From the NCBI RefSeq assembly GCF_010731615.1, contig NZ_AP022618.1:682001-746000 (forward strand): a stretch of 64,000 bases of DNA, in the 5' to 3' direction. Origin of the DNA: Mycolicibacterium insubricum (GTDB lineage: Bacteria > Actinomycetota > Actinomycetes > Mycobacteriales > Mycobacteriaceae). Of this stretch, positions 35,106 to 44,509 are shown one piece after another. The notes beneath the pieces are model-generated. The model worked only from the letters and a program-made list of their open reading frames with translations, did no database searches and was not told the DNA's origin. How positions within the stretch are numbered: position 1 is the first letter of the stretch; each line of letters opens with the position of its first letter. Position numbers and translations under genes: made by a program.

Positions 35106-36623
35106 TCACCCCTCCCCGGTCTCCGGGCACAGTGTCGCCCGGATCTGCTGCTTGAGAATCTTCCCGGCGTCGTTGCGCGGCAGTGACTCCCAGATCTCCA
35201 CCCGTTCCGGCACTTTGAACAGCGCGAGCCCGGCTTCGGTCAGCACGGTGCGCAGTGCGGAGACGTCGGGCACCGGCGCGCGGTCATCGGGCACGATGAC
35301 CGCGCACGCCCGCTCGCCGGTCCGCCGGTCGGGGATACCCACCACGGCCACCTCGCTGATGCCCGGTGCGGTGGCGAGAATATCCTCGATCTCCTTGGGG
35401 GAGATGTTCTCCCCGTTGCGGATGATGAGGTCCTTGCACCGGCCGGTGACCACCAGATAGCCGTTGTCGATCCGACCCAGGTCCCCGGTCCGGAAGAACC
35501 CGTCGTCGTCGAAGGCGTCGGCGGTGTCGCGATTGTGCCGGTAGCCGAGCAGCATCTGCGGTCCGCGGGCCCGGATCTCGCCGTCGACGATGCGGAGCTC
35601 GGCGATGCCGGCGCGACCGTCGGTGTGCGCGGCGTGCTCGGTGTCCCCGGGGTCGGGCGAACCGACGGTGGTGACCGGAACCTCGGTGGACCCGTACACC
35701 CGGGTGACGACGGCGTTGTCGAAGAAGTCGGTCGCGTCCAGGATCAACGACGGCGGCACCGACGCCCCGCCACAGATGAACACCTTCAGATCCGGCAGCC
35801 GACTGCCGGCGCGCCGGGCGGCTTCCAACAGACCGGTCAAAAACGGTGTGGCCCCGGCCATATGGCTGCACCGGTGAGTCTGCATGAGTGCGACGGCGAC
35901 GTCGGGGTCCCAGCGTTGCATCAGCACCGCGGTGCTGCCCAGCAGTAGCGGAGCCTCGAATGCGTAGATGGATCCGCCGATGTGGGCGATCGGCGACGGC
36001 ACCAGGAAGGTGTCACCGGACTCGACGCGCCAGTAGTGCCCGATCTGGGTCAGCAGGGCGCGCAGTCCACGTTGGCTGTGCAGCACACCCTTGGGCGCCG
36101 CCGTGGTACCCGAGGTGTACAGCAGCAGTGCCACGGCATCCGGATCGACGTCGGGCAGCGTGACCGCGGGCGTACCGCTGAAAAGTTCTTCGTACCCGGT
36201 GAATCCGGTCTCGGCGCCGCGGACCACCACCACCTCCGGCGGGGTGGGCAGATCCGCGGTCACCCGGGCCAGCATCGCCGGATAGTCCTGGCCGCGATAG
36301 AGCCCGGGGATGACGATCATCGCCGCCCCGGTGTCTTCGAGGATGTAGCGCAGTTCGCGGTCCCGCAACGACGGCAGGATCGGATTGACCACCATGCCCG
36401 CCAGCGTCGCGCCGAGATAGACGATGGCGGCCTCGTGCCAGTTCGGCAGCATGAACGACACCACCGAGCCCGGTTCGAACCGGCGCAGCAGCGCCGCGGA
36501 CAGGGTGCGGGCCGCGCGGTCGGTACCGGCGGCGTCCAGGCGCACGTCGTCGTCGATCAGCAGAACCCGTTGTGGGGTAAGGATGGCTGCGGTGGCCAGT
36601 GCGTCGGCGAGCGCGGTAGCCAC
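35106..36623 (-). CDS. Acyl-CoA synthetase (ANL superfamily)
   Basis: A 505-residue ligase. It has LLLYTSGTTAAPKG near residue 170, VYGSTEVP, RTGDLGRIDNGYLVVTGR, and catalytic Lys in NDAGKILKQQ. It differs enough from the other ligase in the operon that they probably act on different acids (for example ring-derived and side-chain acids). GTG 36623 lies 3 bases after the GntR stop, so the genes are cotranscribed. Confidence 0.93.
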   Translation of the reverse strand: MATALADALATAAILTPQRVLLIDDDVRLDAAGTDRAARTLSAALLRRFEPGSVVSFMLPNWHEAAIVYLGATLAGMVVNPILPSLRDRELRYILEDTGAAMIVIPGLYRGQDYPAMLARVTADLPTPPEVVVVRGAETGFTGYEELFSGTPAVTLPDVDPDAVALLLYTSGTTAAPKGVLHSQRGLRALLTQIGHYWRVESGDTFLVPSPIAHIGGSIYAFEAPLLLGSTAVLMQRWDPDVAVALMQTHRCSHMAGATPFLTGLLEAARRAGSRLPDLKVFICGGASVPPSLILDATDFFDNAVVTRVYGSTEVPVTTVGSPDPGDTEHAAHTDGRAGIAELRIVDGEIRARGPQMLLGYRHNRDTADAFDDDGFFRTGDLGRIDNGYLVVTGRCKDLIIRNGENISPKEIEDILATAPGISEVAVVGIPDRRTGERACAVIVPDDRAPVPDVSALRTVLTEAGLALFKVPERVEIWESLPRNDAGKILKQQIRATLCPETGEG

Positions 36624-36626
36624 GGC

Positions 36627-37361
36627 TCAGCCCGAAATCCGGCGCAAGGTCATGGAATACCGGTAACGCGACGCCGGGTGGGTGTTGATGGTGACCTGGG
36701 CGGTCTCGCCGTCGGAGGTGATGTAAGTGCGGCGGACCTCCAGGGCCGCGGTACCCGGATCGACGTCCAGACGGGCGGCCAGGTCGGTGCGCATCAGCAC
36801 CGCCGAGATCTCCTGGTGCACTTCGGTGATGGTGCGGCCGAACATGTCTTCGATCAGCGGGAACACCGGACCGTTGTGCCGGTGCAGCAGCCGGCCGACC
36901 GACGCGAACTCGCGGTTGATGTAGTACTCGGTGAAGCACACCGGGTGCGAGGCTCCGTCGGCCTGCCGGTAGCCGCCGATACCCAGCCACTCCTGCCCGA
37001 CCGCCAGGCCGGTGCGCTGGGCCAGATCGGCGTCGACGGTCAGCATCCGGCTGGCCTGGATGACCAGGTGCGCCCCGGAGGCGAACGCCATCAGATCATC
37101 GATGGACATCACGTCCTGGGCGTAGGAACTGATGGAGGTCCGCGGTACCACCATGGTGCCGGCGCGCGGCTTGGAGGAGATCAGATTGTCCTCCCGCAGC
37201 CGGCGCAAAGCCTCGCGGACGGTGTACCGGCTCACCGAAAACCGGTCGCACAGTGCATGTTCGGTGGGCAGCTGGGATCCGACGGGATAGACCCCGTCGA
37301 CGATCTCCTGCCGCAGCGCCCGGGCGACCTGGAGATATCGGGGATCGGCGGCGGTGTTCAC
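36627..37361 (-). CDS. GntR/HutC-type regulator with UTRA domain
   Basis: A 244-residue regulator. The N-terminal winged helix covers about residues 5-75 (LPTEHALCDRFSVSRYTVRE, then RRLREDNLISSKPRAGTMV). The C-terminal UTRA effector domain is about residues 95-240 (YYINREFASVG, RRTYITSDGETAQVTINTHP). HutC-type regulators release DNA on binding a small acid or sugar-like metabolite. It is placed inside the leftward operon and close to the rightward promoter, so it probably controls both. GTGA overlap with the SMP-30 gene. Confidence 0.92.
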   Translation of the reverse strand: MNTAADPRYLQVARALRQEIVDGVYPVGSQLPTEHALCDRFSVSRYTVREALRRLREDNLISSKPRAGTMVVPRTSISSYAQDVMSIDDLMAFASGAHLVIQASRMLTVDADLAQRTGLAVGQEWLGIGGYRQADGASHPVCFTEYYINREFASVGRLLHRHNGPVFPLIEDMFGRTITEVHQEISAVLMRTDLAARLDVDPGTAALEVRRTYITSDGETAQVTINTHPASRYRYSMTLRRISG

Positions 37362-38983
37362 GGACGGGGCTTATCGGGACGCAGTGCCAGCACGCTGCCG
37401 TCGGCGTCGGCCGAGACGAACAGGGTGCCGTCGGCGCCGGCGGCGATCCCGGCGAACGGTCCCTGCGGCCCGGAGAACGGCGGCATGCCCAGCAGCGGCT
37501 TCGGGGTCACCCCGGTCGGCGCTCCCACCGGCAGCCCGGCGGCGATGACGCTGCGGGTGCCCTCTGCCAGGTCGACGGCGATGACCTCCTTGCTGCCGGC
37601 GTCGACGACATAGACCGTGCCGTCGCGCACCAGCAGCCCCTGGGGCTGAACCAATCCCTCGATCAACGGGCGAGAGCGGCCGCCGGCCACCGTTACCACG
37701 CGGCCGGCCCCGGACTCGCTGACCAGTACCTCCCCGACGGGGGTGATCGCGATGCCGACGGGCGTGTCCAGGCCGTCGGCCAGGATCTCGGTGTCGCCGT
37801 CGCGCACCGCCAGCACCCGTCCGGTGCCCTGCTCCACGGCGAGCGCGGCGCCGTCGGGTGCCAGGGCGACGCCGTAGAGCTGATCGAATCCGCTTGCCAG
37901 TACCTCGGTTTCGCTGGTCGCCGGCCGCCACCGTGCCACGTCTCCGTTGGCGGTGGTGACCAGGAACTGCCCCGGTCCGGCGGGGGTGAGACCGCGCAGG
38001 AACCCGGGGTAGCCGGGGGTGAACAGCATGCCCGCGATCTCTTTCTCCCCTTTGTCGCCGGGGGAGCCGGTGGACAGCCGGTAGGTGAACGTCCCGTCGG
38101 CCACATACAGCGCGCCGTCGTCACCGACGGCCAGATCCAGCGGCCAGTTCAGGCCGCCGGGCAGTGCGGTCCGCACACCGCCGTCGGCGCCGATCTCGGT
38201 GATCTCCCCGGTGAAGTTGGAGACGAACAGCCGGTCGCCGACGAGGGTGCAGTTGTCCAGGCCGGGGGACAGCTGCGCCAGCAACGTCTGCGACCCGGTC
38301 TGCGGGTCGATCTGCAGCACCTGCCCGCTGAACACCTGGGTGGAGACGATCTGTCCGTCCGGGCCGAACTTCACCGAGTCGGGAACGCCGAGGCCGCCGG
38401 CGACGGTCTGCGGCCCGGAGTCGCCGTCGACGTCGATGCGCCAGATCTCGTTGGCGTCCATCACCGGGAAGTACAGCAGGCCGTCCGGGCCGAACTCCAT
38501 GGCATTCGGTGACGGCAGGTTCTCGCAGATGACCCGGGGTGCGCCGCCGGCCAGGTCGAGCTCCAGCAGCCGGCCGCCGGGCCGGCACTCGCCGACGAAC
38601 AGCCGCCCGCGGTGCACGGTGATGCCGTTGGCCGACGGGACGTCGTCGCGCAGCACCCGGGTGACGCCGCCGTCGAGCATGCTGACCCGGCCGTTCATCA
38701 CCTCGGTGGCGATCAGCCGGCCGGCGTCGTCGAAGGCGACGTCGTCGGGACCGACGATGCCACCGCCCTTGGGGCTGATGGCCTCGACCGTGCCGGCGTC
38801 GATGTCGAGTGCGCTGACCTGGCTGCCGGTGACCTGCGCGATGTAGACGCGGCCGTCCGGCCCGGTGCGCAGACCGTTGGCGCCGAACACCCGGCTGGGT
38901 GGGGTCAGTCGGTGCAGCGTCCAGCCGAAAGCGGTGCTCGAGGGCACGGTGTTGGGATAACGCGTGGTTGATCCGCGGCTCAC
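37358..38983 (-). CDS. SMP-30/NHL-type beta-propeller, lactonase-like
   Basis: A protein of about 541 residues, twice the usual lactonase length, made of two propeller-like halves. The first half has FGANGLRTGPDGRVYIA, NAMEFGPDGLLYFPVMDANE and FGPDGQIVSTQ; the second has LYGVALAPDGAALAVEQ, TPVGIAITPVGEVLVSES and GADGTLFVSADADG. The repeated Asn/Asp motifs fit the SMP-30/strictosidine-synthase-like metal propellers. It may hydrolyse the lactone made by the Baeyer-Villiger enzyme of the divergent operon. GTG 38983 is chosen; a TTG at 39001 would add six residues. Confidence 0.8.
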   Translation of the reverse strand: MSRGSTTRYPNTVPSSTAFGWTLHRLTPPSRVFGANGLRTGPDGRVYIAQVTGSQVSALDIDAGTVEAISPKGGGIVGPDDVAFDDAGRLIATEVMNGRVSMLDGGVTRVLRDDVPSANGITVHRGRLFVGECRPGGRLLELDLAGGAPRVICENLPSPNAMEFGPDGLLYFPVMDANEIWRIDVDGDSGPQTVAGGLGVPDSVKFGPDGQIVSTQVFSGQVLQIDPQTGSQTLLAQLSPGLDNCTLVGDRLFVSNFTGEITEIGADGGVRTALPGGLNWPLDLAVGDDGALYVADGTFTYRLSTGSPGDKGEKEIAGMLFTPGYPGFLRGLTPAGPGQFLVTTANGDVARWRPATSETEVLASGFDQLYGVALAPDGAALAVEQGTGRVLAVRDGDTEILADGLDTPVGIAITPVGEVLVSESGAGRVVTVAGGRSRPLIEGLVQPQGLLVRDGTVYVVDAGSKEVIAVDLAEGTRSVIAAGLPVGAPTGVTPKPLLGMPPFSGPQGPFAGIAAGADGTLFVSADADGSVLALRPDKPRP

Positions 38984-39048
38984 GGTTACCGACCCTATCA
39001 ACCATATTTGGTCCAGACAATAGAGCCGAACATTCCGGACTAGCCCCC

Positions 39049-39078
39049 TTGACTCGCCGCTGAACTGTAGAGAATGAT
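39049..39078 (+). promoter_or_regulatory. Candidate promoter of the rightward operon
   Basis: TTGACT (39049-39054), an 18-base gap, AATGAT (39073-39078). The -10 is imperfect. It is the best match between the divergent operons. Confidence 0.3.
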
Positions 39079-39105
39079 GTTCTTCACTACGGCGAAGGGC
39101 ATTAA

Positions 39106-39117
39106 TTGTCCGTACAA
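39106..39117. promoter_or_regulatory. Possible GntR half-palindrome operator
   Basis: TTGTCCGTACAA has 5 of 6 arm positions symmetrical and lies between the candidate promoter and the ribosome site of the rightward operon. The family assignment of the site is a guess from context. Confidence 0.35.
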
Positions 39118-39129
39118 AAAGGGGTTTGT

Positions 39130-40080
39130 GTGGCGGATCAGCTGGGCCTGTCGGGGCGTGTGGTGCTGGTCGCCGGCGCGTCCGGCGGCGGCATCGGCAC
39201 CGCGGTCACCGAGGCCGTCGCCCGCGCCGGCGCCACCGTGGTGGCCCTGGGACGGTCCGCCGAGAAGCTGGAGCGCGACCTCGGTCCCCTGGTCGACGCC
39301 GGCCTGCCGATCGTTCCGGTGGCCGCCGACGTCGGCACCGACGAGGGGATCGCCACCGCGATGGCCGCCGCGCGCGCCGCCGACGGCACGCTCTACGGAC
39401 TGGTGAACATCGCCGGCGGCGCCGACCCGTCGACCTGGATGCCGTGCACCCGGGTCAGCCGCGCGGACTGGCGAAACCTGTTCGCGCAGAACCTGGAGAC
39501 CATGTTCTTCATGAGTCAGGCGGTGGCCGCCGAACTGCACGCGGCCGGGCTGCCCGGATCCATTGTCTCGGTCTCCTCGATCAGCGGCATGAACAGCGCG
39601 CCGCTGCACATCGGATACGGCACCGCCAAGGCCGCGATCGTCGCCGCCACACGCACCATGGCCGTCGAACTGGCCTCCTCGGGCATCCGGGTCAACGCCG
39701 TGGCGCCCGGGGTCACCGAGACCCCCGCCTCGGGCACCTACGTCGCCGCCGACCCCGACCGCGACGCCCGCGCCATCGCCATGGGCCGCCGCGGCCGGCC
39801 CGCCGAGCAGGCCGGCGCCATCCTGTTCCTGCTGTCCGACCTGGCCGGCTATGTCACCGGGCAGACCCTGTTGGTCGACGGGGGCCTGAACCTGCGCTGG
39901 ACGCACCTGGGCGCCGACAACACCTCGCTGTTCCTCGCCGACGAGGGGTTCCGCGCCGCCATCACGAGTTGGGATAGGGGTGGCCCCGGTTTCGCCTCGA
40001 CTCCACCGGCACTCGCTCCGCTCGTGCCACCTCCGTCGAGCCTCGCCGAACCACCCCGTTGGGAGAACCCGAATGACTGA
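39130..40080 (+). CDS. Short-chain dehydrogenase with repeat-encoded C-terminus
   Basis: A 316-residue SDR with a GASGGGIG cofactor loop at residues of about 14-21, Ser in VSVSSISGM and Tyr/Lys in YGTAK near 165. The normal fold ends soon after TLLVDGG; about 30 further residues after SWDRGG, rich in Pro, Ser and Ala, are encoded by the structured repeat at 39975-40057. Start GTG 39130 has AAAAAGGGG 5 bases before it. The stop overlaps the Rieske gene start by 8 bases. It probably oxidises an alcohol at the head of the rightward operon. Confidence 0.88.
   Translation: MADQLGLSGRVVLVAGASGGGIGTAVTEAVARAGATVVALGRSAEKLERDLGPLVDAGLPIVPVAADVGTDEGIATAMAAARAADGTLYGLVNIAGGADPSTWMPCTRVSRADWRNLFAQNLETMFFMSQAVAAELHAAGLPGSIVSVSSISGMNSAPLHIGYGTAKAAIVAATRTMAVELASSGIRVNAVAPGVTETPASGTYVAADPDRDARAIAMGRRGRPAEQAGAILFLLSDLAGYVTGQTLLVDGGLNLRWTHLGADNTSLFLADEGFRAAITSWDRGGPGFASTPPALAPLVPPPSSLAEPPRWENPND
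39975..40057. repeat. Structured repeat at the SDR/Rieske junction
   Basis: Outer arms GGGGTGG (39977-39983) and CCACCCC (40051-40057) pair exactly. Inside, GTCGAG-type and GGCAC/GTGCC arms also pair. It is in the opposite orientation to the hrpA copy and is the most diverged member of the family. GTTGGGA occurs directly on both sides (39968-39974 and 40058-40064), as a target duplication would. Confidence 0.8.
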
Positions 40081-41440
40081 CACCGCGGAGCCGCTCTCCG
40101 AGCCGATGACCATCGACGTCGCGGCCTACATCAGCCCCGAATACGCCCGCGCCGAGCGAGACCGGTTGTGGCGCAAGGTCTGGCAGCAGGTCGGGCGGGT
40201 CGAGGAACTGCCCGAGGTGGGCAGCTACCTGACCCACGACATCCTCGACGACTCGATCATCGTGGTCCGCACCGCGCCCGGAACCGGAGGCGAAAGCTTC
40301 ACCGCGCACCACAACGTCTGCATGCACCGCGGGCGACGGCTGATCGACGTCCCCGAGGGCGCCAAGCAGGCCGCCGGGCGGGCCCGCAAGTCCTTCGTCT
40401 GCGGGTTCCACGGCTGGACCTACGGTCTGGACGGCGCCTGCACCCACATCCGGGAGTGCGACGACTGGCAGGGCGCGCTGACCGCCGCCAACACCCATCT
40501 CGCGCCGGTGCGGGTGGACACCTGGGGCGGGTGGGTGTGGATCAACATGGATCCCGACGCCGAGCAGCTGGCCGACTACCTGTTTCCCGCCGCGAAGATC
40601 CTCGACCCGTTCGGTCTGGAGAACATGCGCTGCAAGTGGCGCAAGTGGGTGCACTTCGACTGCAACTGGAAAGTCGCCCTGGAGGCGTTCAACGAGACCT
40701 ACCACGTCTTCACCACCCACCCGGAGTTCAACCGGTTCGGCGAGTTCAAGGGCTGGGCGCGAGCCCAGGGCCGGCACAGCAACATCGGCTACGACGCGCC
40801 CAAAGATCTGGAGGAGACCCAGTCCAAGATCCGCCTCGGCACCGGCGATCCCCGGATCTCCACCGCTGAGATGCAGATCTACACCATGGAGGAGACCAAC
40901 GCGACGACCACCGAGACGCTGGTCAACGCGGCCCGGCGGCTGGTCGACGAACTGCCCGAGGGCACCCCGGCGGACAAGGTGCTGGAACACTGGCTGGCCT
41001 CCGCGCGTGCCGACGACGCCGCCCGCGGCGTGGTCTGGCCGACCATCCCGGCCGACATCCTCGGGCAGAGCGGAACCGCCTGGCAGATCTTCCCGAACTT
41101 CCAGATCGGCCAGGGCCTGACCAGCGCGCTGTGCTACTCGGCGCGGCCCGACCCGAGCTACAACCCCGACAAGTGCATCTTCGAGGTTTCGGTCTTCGAG
41201 CTGTACCCCGACGGCGCCGAACCCGAAACCGATTGGGAATACACGCCGGTCGGCGACCCGCGGTGGCGATCCGTGCTGCCCCAGGACTTCTCGAACATGG
41301 CGGCCGTGCAGCAGGGCATGAAGTCGGCCGGCTTCCCAGGGACCCTGCCCAACCCCTATCGCGAACGCAGCACCGTCAACCTGCACTACCAACTCTCGAC
41401 CTATATGGGGACCGGTGTGCCCCGCGAGCTCGACCACTGA
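40073..41440 (+). CDS. Rieske non-heme iron oxygenase, alpha subunit
   Basis: A 455-residue ring-hydroxylating oxygenase. The Rieske [2Fe-2S] ligands are CMHRGR near residue 83 and CGFHGW near 110. The mononuclear iron site is in the C-terminal domain (NETYHVFTTH near 206, giving two His, with a later Asp/Glu). It hydroxylates or cleaves a ring with O2 and electrons from a reductase not encoded nearby; no beta subunit is present, as in KshA-type or O-demethylase systems. It starts inside the end of the SDR gene, just past the repeat. Confidence 0.95.
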   Translation: MTDTAEPLSEPMTIDVAAYISPEYARAERDRLWRKVWQQVGRVEELPEVGSYLTHDILDDSIIVVRTAPGTGGESFTAHHNVCMHRGRRLIDVPEGAKQAAGRARKSFVCGFHGWTYGLDGACTHIRECDDWQGALTAANTHLAPVRVDTWGGWVWINMDPDAEQLADYLFPAAKILDPFGLENMRCKWRKWVHFDCNWKVALEAFNETYHVFTTHPEFNRFGEFKGWARAQGRHSNIGYDAPKDLEETQSKIRLGTGDPRISTAEMQIYTMEETNATTTETLVNAARRLVDELPEGTPADKVLEHWLASARADDAARGVVWPTIPADILGQSGTAWQIFPNFQIGQGLTSALCYSARPDPSYNPDKCIFEVSVFELYPDGAEPETDWEYTPVGDPRWRSVLPQDFSNMAAVQQGMKSAGFPGTLPNPYRERSTVNLHYQLSTYMGTGVPRELDH

Positions 41441-41471
41441 ACCGCGTAACGCCCAAAGCTTAGGAGCAGAA

Positions 41472-42644
41472 ATGTTAGTCAACCTCGGAACCGGAGCGCA
41501 GAACTCCCAGGACTGGGACCGTGTGCTGGCCGGGGACTTCTCCCGCCCGCCGGTGACTCCGGACTACAAATGCGTGCAGGCCGCGTTGGCGCTGGGCGAC
41601 CTCGCCGAACCCCTGGGTTTCGATGGCATCTGGTTCCCGGAGCATCACGGCACGCCCTACGGCATGACCCCCAACCCCCTGCAGGCACTCACCTACTTCG
41701 CCGGGCGCACCGAGCGGGTCAGCCTGGGCACTTTCGTCGCTGTCGCGCCGTGGTGGAATCCGATCCGGCTGGCCACCCAGATTGCCTACCTGGACATCGT
41801 TTCGGGCGGCCGCTACACCACCATCGGCATCGGGCGCGGTGTCTCCAAGAGTGAATTCGACGCCGTCGGCGTACCGCGGGAGGAGAGCCGGGACCGGTTC
41901 AACGAAACCCTCGACATCCTGGAACTGGCCTTCTCCGGCGAGCGGTTCTCCTACGACGGCAAGATCTTCTCCTTCCCGGAGATGTCGCTGCGCCCCGAAC
42001 CGCTCAGCAAGGATCTGTTCTCCCGGATCTACAGCTCGTCGTCGACCGCGGAATCACTGGAGATCCTGTCCCGGCGCGGCATGGTGCCGCTGTTCGTCGG
42101 CAACAAGCCGATCTGGGACGCCGGCGAGGAGGTGCGCAAGGTCAACACCTTCCGCGCCGAGGAGGGCTTCGCCCCGTGCCAGCCCAAGAACGTCATGTTC
42201 ATGTACTGCGTCGCCGACGAGGACGAGGTCGCCGCGACCGAGGAATGGATCTGGACCGCCAACCGGGATGTCAACGTGCACTACGGTTTTGCCGACGCCT
42301 CCAACTTCACTGGGGTCAAGGGCTATGAGGCCTACGCCGCCCGGGAAGCCTCGGCGACCGCGCTGCTGGCCTCCGAGGTGGGCAACCAGAAGAAGGGCGG
42401 ACCGCCCGGATACCACGCGTCGAACCTGCTGATCGGCACCCCGGAGACGGTGTTCGACAAGCTCAAGGCCGCCCAGGAGGCCTGCTCGTTCAGCGAGGTC
42501 ACCATCGTCCCGCAGTTCGGCACCATGCCGTATGAGAAGGCGATGGAATCCACCCGGCTGTTCGCCGCCGAGGTGCTGCCGGCCGTGCACGACATGCCCG
42601 CCCCGCTGCACGCCGCCGCGCTGCCCGAGGGCGTCCGCGCATGA
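41472..42644 (+). CDS. LLM-class flavin-dependent monooxygenase
   Basis: A 390-residue luciferase-like TIM barrel. It has GFDGIWFPEHHGTPYG near residue 50 (the His pair typical of bacterial luciferase-like monooxygenases), TYFAGRTERVSLGTFV, and VSGGRYTTIGIGRGV. It would use FMNH2 and O2, or F420. Its strong AGGAG site lies 6 bases before the ATG. The stop overlaps the next ATG by 4 bases, pairing it with the Baeyer-Villiger-type enzyme. Confidence 0.9.
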   Translation: MLVNLGTGAQNSQDWDRVLAGDFSRPPVTPDYKCVQAALALGDLAEPLGFDGIWFPEHHGTPYGMTPNPLQALTYFAGRTERVSLGTFVAVAPWWNPIRLATQIAYLDIVSGGRYTTIGIGRGVSKSEFDAVGVPREESRDRFNETLDILELAFSGERFSYDGKIFSFPEMSLRPEPLSKDLFSRIYSSSSTAESLEILSRRGMVPLFVGNKPIWDAGEEVRKVNTFRAEEGFAPCQPKNVMFMYCVADEDEVAATEEWIWTANRDVNVHYGFADASNFTGVKGYEAYAAREASATALLASEVGNQKKGGPPGYHASNLLIGTPETVFDKLKAAQEACSFSEVTIVPQFGTMPYEKAMESTRLFAAEVLPAVHDMPAPLHAAALPEGVRA

Positions 42645-44509
42645 CCGTGCAGGGCTGTGGTCCCACCGACACCCCGCAGGACATCGACATCGAGGCGATG
42701 CGGGCGAAGTACGCCGTCGAGCGGGAGAAGCGCGTCCGTACCGAGGGCGCGTCGCAATACCTGGAGCTGAAGGACGATTTCGCGGAGTTCGCGGAAGTAG
42801 ACCCGCACACGACGGTGACGCCGCGGGACCCCATCGATGCCGATATCGAGGTCGCGGTGCTCGGCGGCGGCATCGCCGGACTGCTCGCCGGCGCCTACCT
42901 GAAGAAGGCCGGGGTCGAGGACGTCCGGGTCATCGAGATGGCCGGCGACTTCGGCGGCGTGTGGTACTGGAACCGGTTCCCCGGAATCCAGTGCGACAAC
43001 GACGCCTACTGCTATATACCGCTGCTCGAAGAACTCGACTTCATCCCGTCCAAGAAGTACGCCGACGGCGCCGAGATCTTTGCGCACTGTCAGAACATCG
43101 GCAAGCACTTCGGCCTCTACGACGGGGCGATCTTCTCCACGCAGGTGCGTACTGTCCGCTGGGACGAGGAGATCAAGCGTTGGCGGCTGACCACCAACCG
43201 CGGCGATGACATCCGCGCCCGGTTCGTGGTCATGGCGCAGGGTTCCTACAACAAGCCGAAGCTGCCCGGTATCCCCGGGATCAAGGACTTCAAGGACGCC
43301 GGCGGGCATGTGTTCCACAGTGCCCGCTGGGATTACGACTACACCGGAGGCGACGCCGACGGTGGCCTGGACAAGCTGGCCGACAAGCGGGTCGCGCTGG
43401 TCGGGACCGGAGCGACGGGAGTGCAGCTGGTACCGCACCTGGGGCGGGATGCCAAGCAGCTCTTCGTGTTCCAGCGAACTCCGTCGTCGGTCGACTTCCG
43501 GGGGAACGAGCCGACCGATCCCGAATGGGCGGCGTCGCTGCAGCCGGGCTGGCAGGCCGAACGCAAACGCAACTTCCACCGCTGGTCGCCGTTCGAAGGT
43601 GTGGTTTTCGACGCCGCCGACATGGTGTGCGACTTCTGGACCGAGTTGGGCCGCAACCTCACTGCGCGCATCGGCGCCAGCCCCGATCCCACCGCGCTGG
43701 GCATCGAAGAGATCATGGCGATGCGGGAGGAAGAGGACTACCGGATCATGGAGCGGCTGCGCCGCCGGATCGCCGACATCGTCGATGATCCGGACACGGC
43801 GGAGGCGCTCAAGCCCTACTACCGGTTCATGTGCAAGCGGCCGACCTCCAGTGACACTTACCTCCCCGCGTTCAACCTGCCGAACGTGACCCTGGTCGAC
43901 GTAGCCGAATCCAAGGGTATCGACAAGCTGACGCCGAACGGCATCGTCGCCAACGGTGTTGAGTACGAGGTCGATTGCGTCATCTTCGCCAGCGGCTTCG
44001 AGATTTCCACGGAGATCAGCCGCCGGTACGCGATGGACGTCATCGAGGGCCGGGACGGGGTGTCGCTGTTCGACCACTGGCGCGACGGCTACCAGACGCT
44101 GCACGGGATCACCAGCCGTGGATTCCCCAACCAGTTCCACACCGGCTTCATCCAGGGCGGTGTTTCGGCCAACACCACCGCGATGTTCGAGCAGCAGGCC
44201 GAGCACATCGCCTACATCATCGCCGAGGCGATCAACCGGGGCGCCACTGTCGTGGAGCCCAGCGCGGAGAGCCAGGACGCCTGGGTGGCGACCATCCGGG
44301 AACTCGCGTTCGACAACTCGGCCTTCGACCTGTCCTGCACGCCGGGTTACTACAACAACGAGGGGCGCGGGTTCGGCGACGCCAGCCGCTCGTTCCTCGG
44401 TGAGGTGTACTCACCCGGTTTCTACGCCTTCGACGACCTGTTGAGGCAATGGCGCGACGCCGGTGACCTCGCCGGACTGACGCTGGTCTGCGACGACGCC
44501 GGACAGTGA
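42641..44509 (+). CDS. FAD-dependent Baeyer-Villiger-type monooxygenase
   Basis: A 622-residue flavoprotein. It has GGGIAGLLAG near residue 75, the fingerprint region FKDAGGHVFHSARW near 215 (FxxxGxxxHxxxW-like, one residue longer than FxGxxxHxxxW), and a second dinucleotide motif GTGATG near 255. It likely converts a cyclic ketone to a lactone. In this operon it follows Rieske and LLM oxygenases and is opposite a lactonase-like propeller, an order that makes chemical sense. Confidence 0.9.
   Translation: MTVQGCGPTDTPQDIDIEAMRAKYAVEREKRVRTEGASQYLELKDDFAEFAEVDPHTTVTPRDPIDADIEVAVLGGGIAGLLAGAYLKKAGVEDVRVIEMAGDFGGVWYWNRFPGIQCDNDAYCYIPLLEELDFIPSKKYADGAEIFAHCQNIGKHFGLYDGAIFSTQVRTVRWDEEIKRWRLTTNRGDDIRARFVVMAQGSYNKPKLPGIPGIKDFKDAGGHVFHSARWDYDYTGGDADGGLDKLADKRVALVGTGATGVQLVPHLGRDAKQLFVFQRTPSSVDFRGNEPTDPEWAASLQPGWQAERKRNFHRWSPFEGVVFDAADMVCDFWTELGRNLTARIGASPDPTALGIEEIMAMREEEDYRIMERLRRRIADIVDDPDTAEALKPYYRFMCKRPTSSDTYLPAFNLPNVTLVDVAESKGIDKLTPNGIVANGVEYEVDCVIFASGFEISTEISRRYAMDVIEGRDGVSLFDHWRDGYQTLHGITSRGFPNQFHTGFIQGGVSANTTAMFEQQAEHIAYIIAEAINRGATVVEPSAESQDAWVATIRELAFDNSAFDLSCTPGYYNNEGRGFGDASRSFLGEVYSPGFYAFDDLLRQWRDAGDLAGLTLVCDDAGQ

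Noticed and set aside
42332..44206. Long minus-strand frame opposite the Baeyer-Villiger-type gene
   Set aside because: No recognisable motif and composition of a shadow frame; the plus strand carries GGGIAG and the monooxygenase fingerprint.
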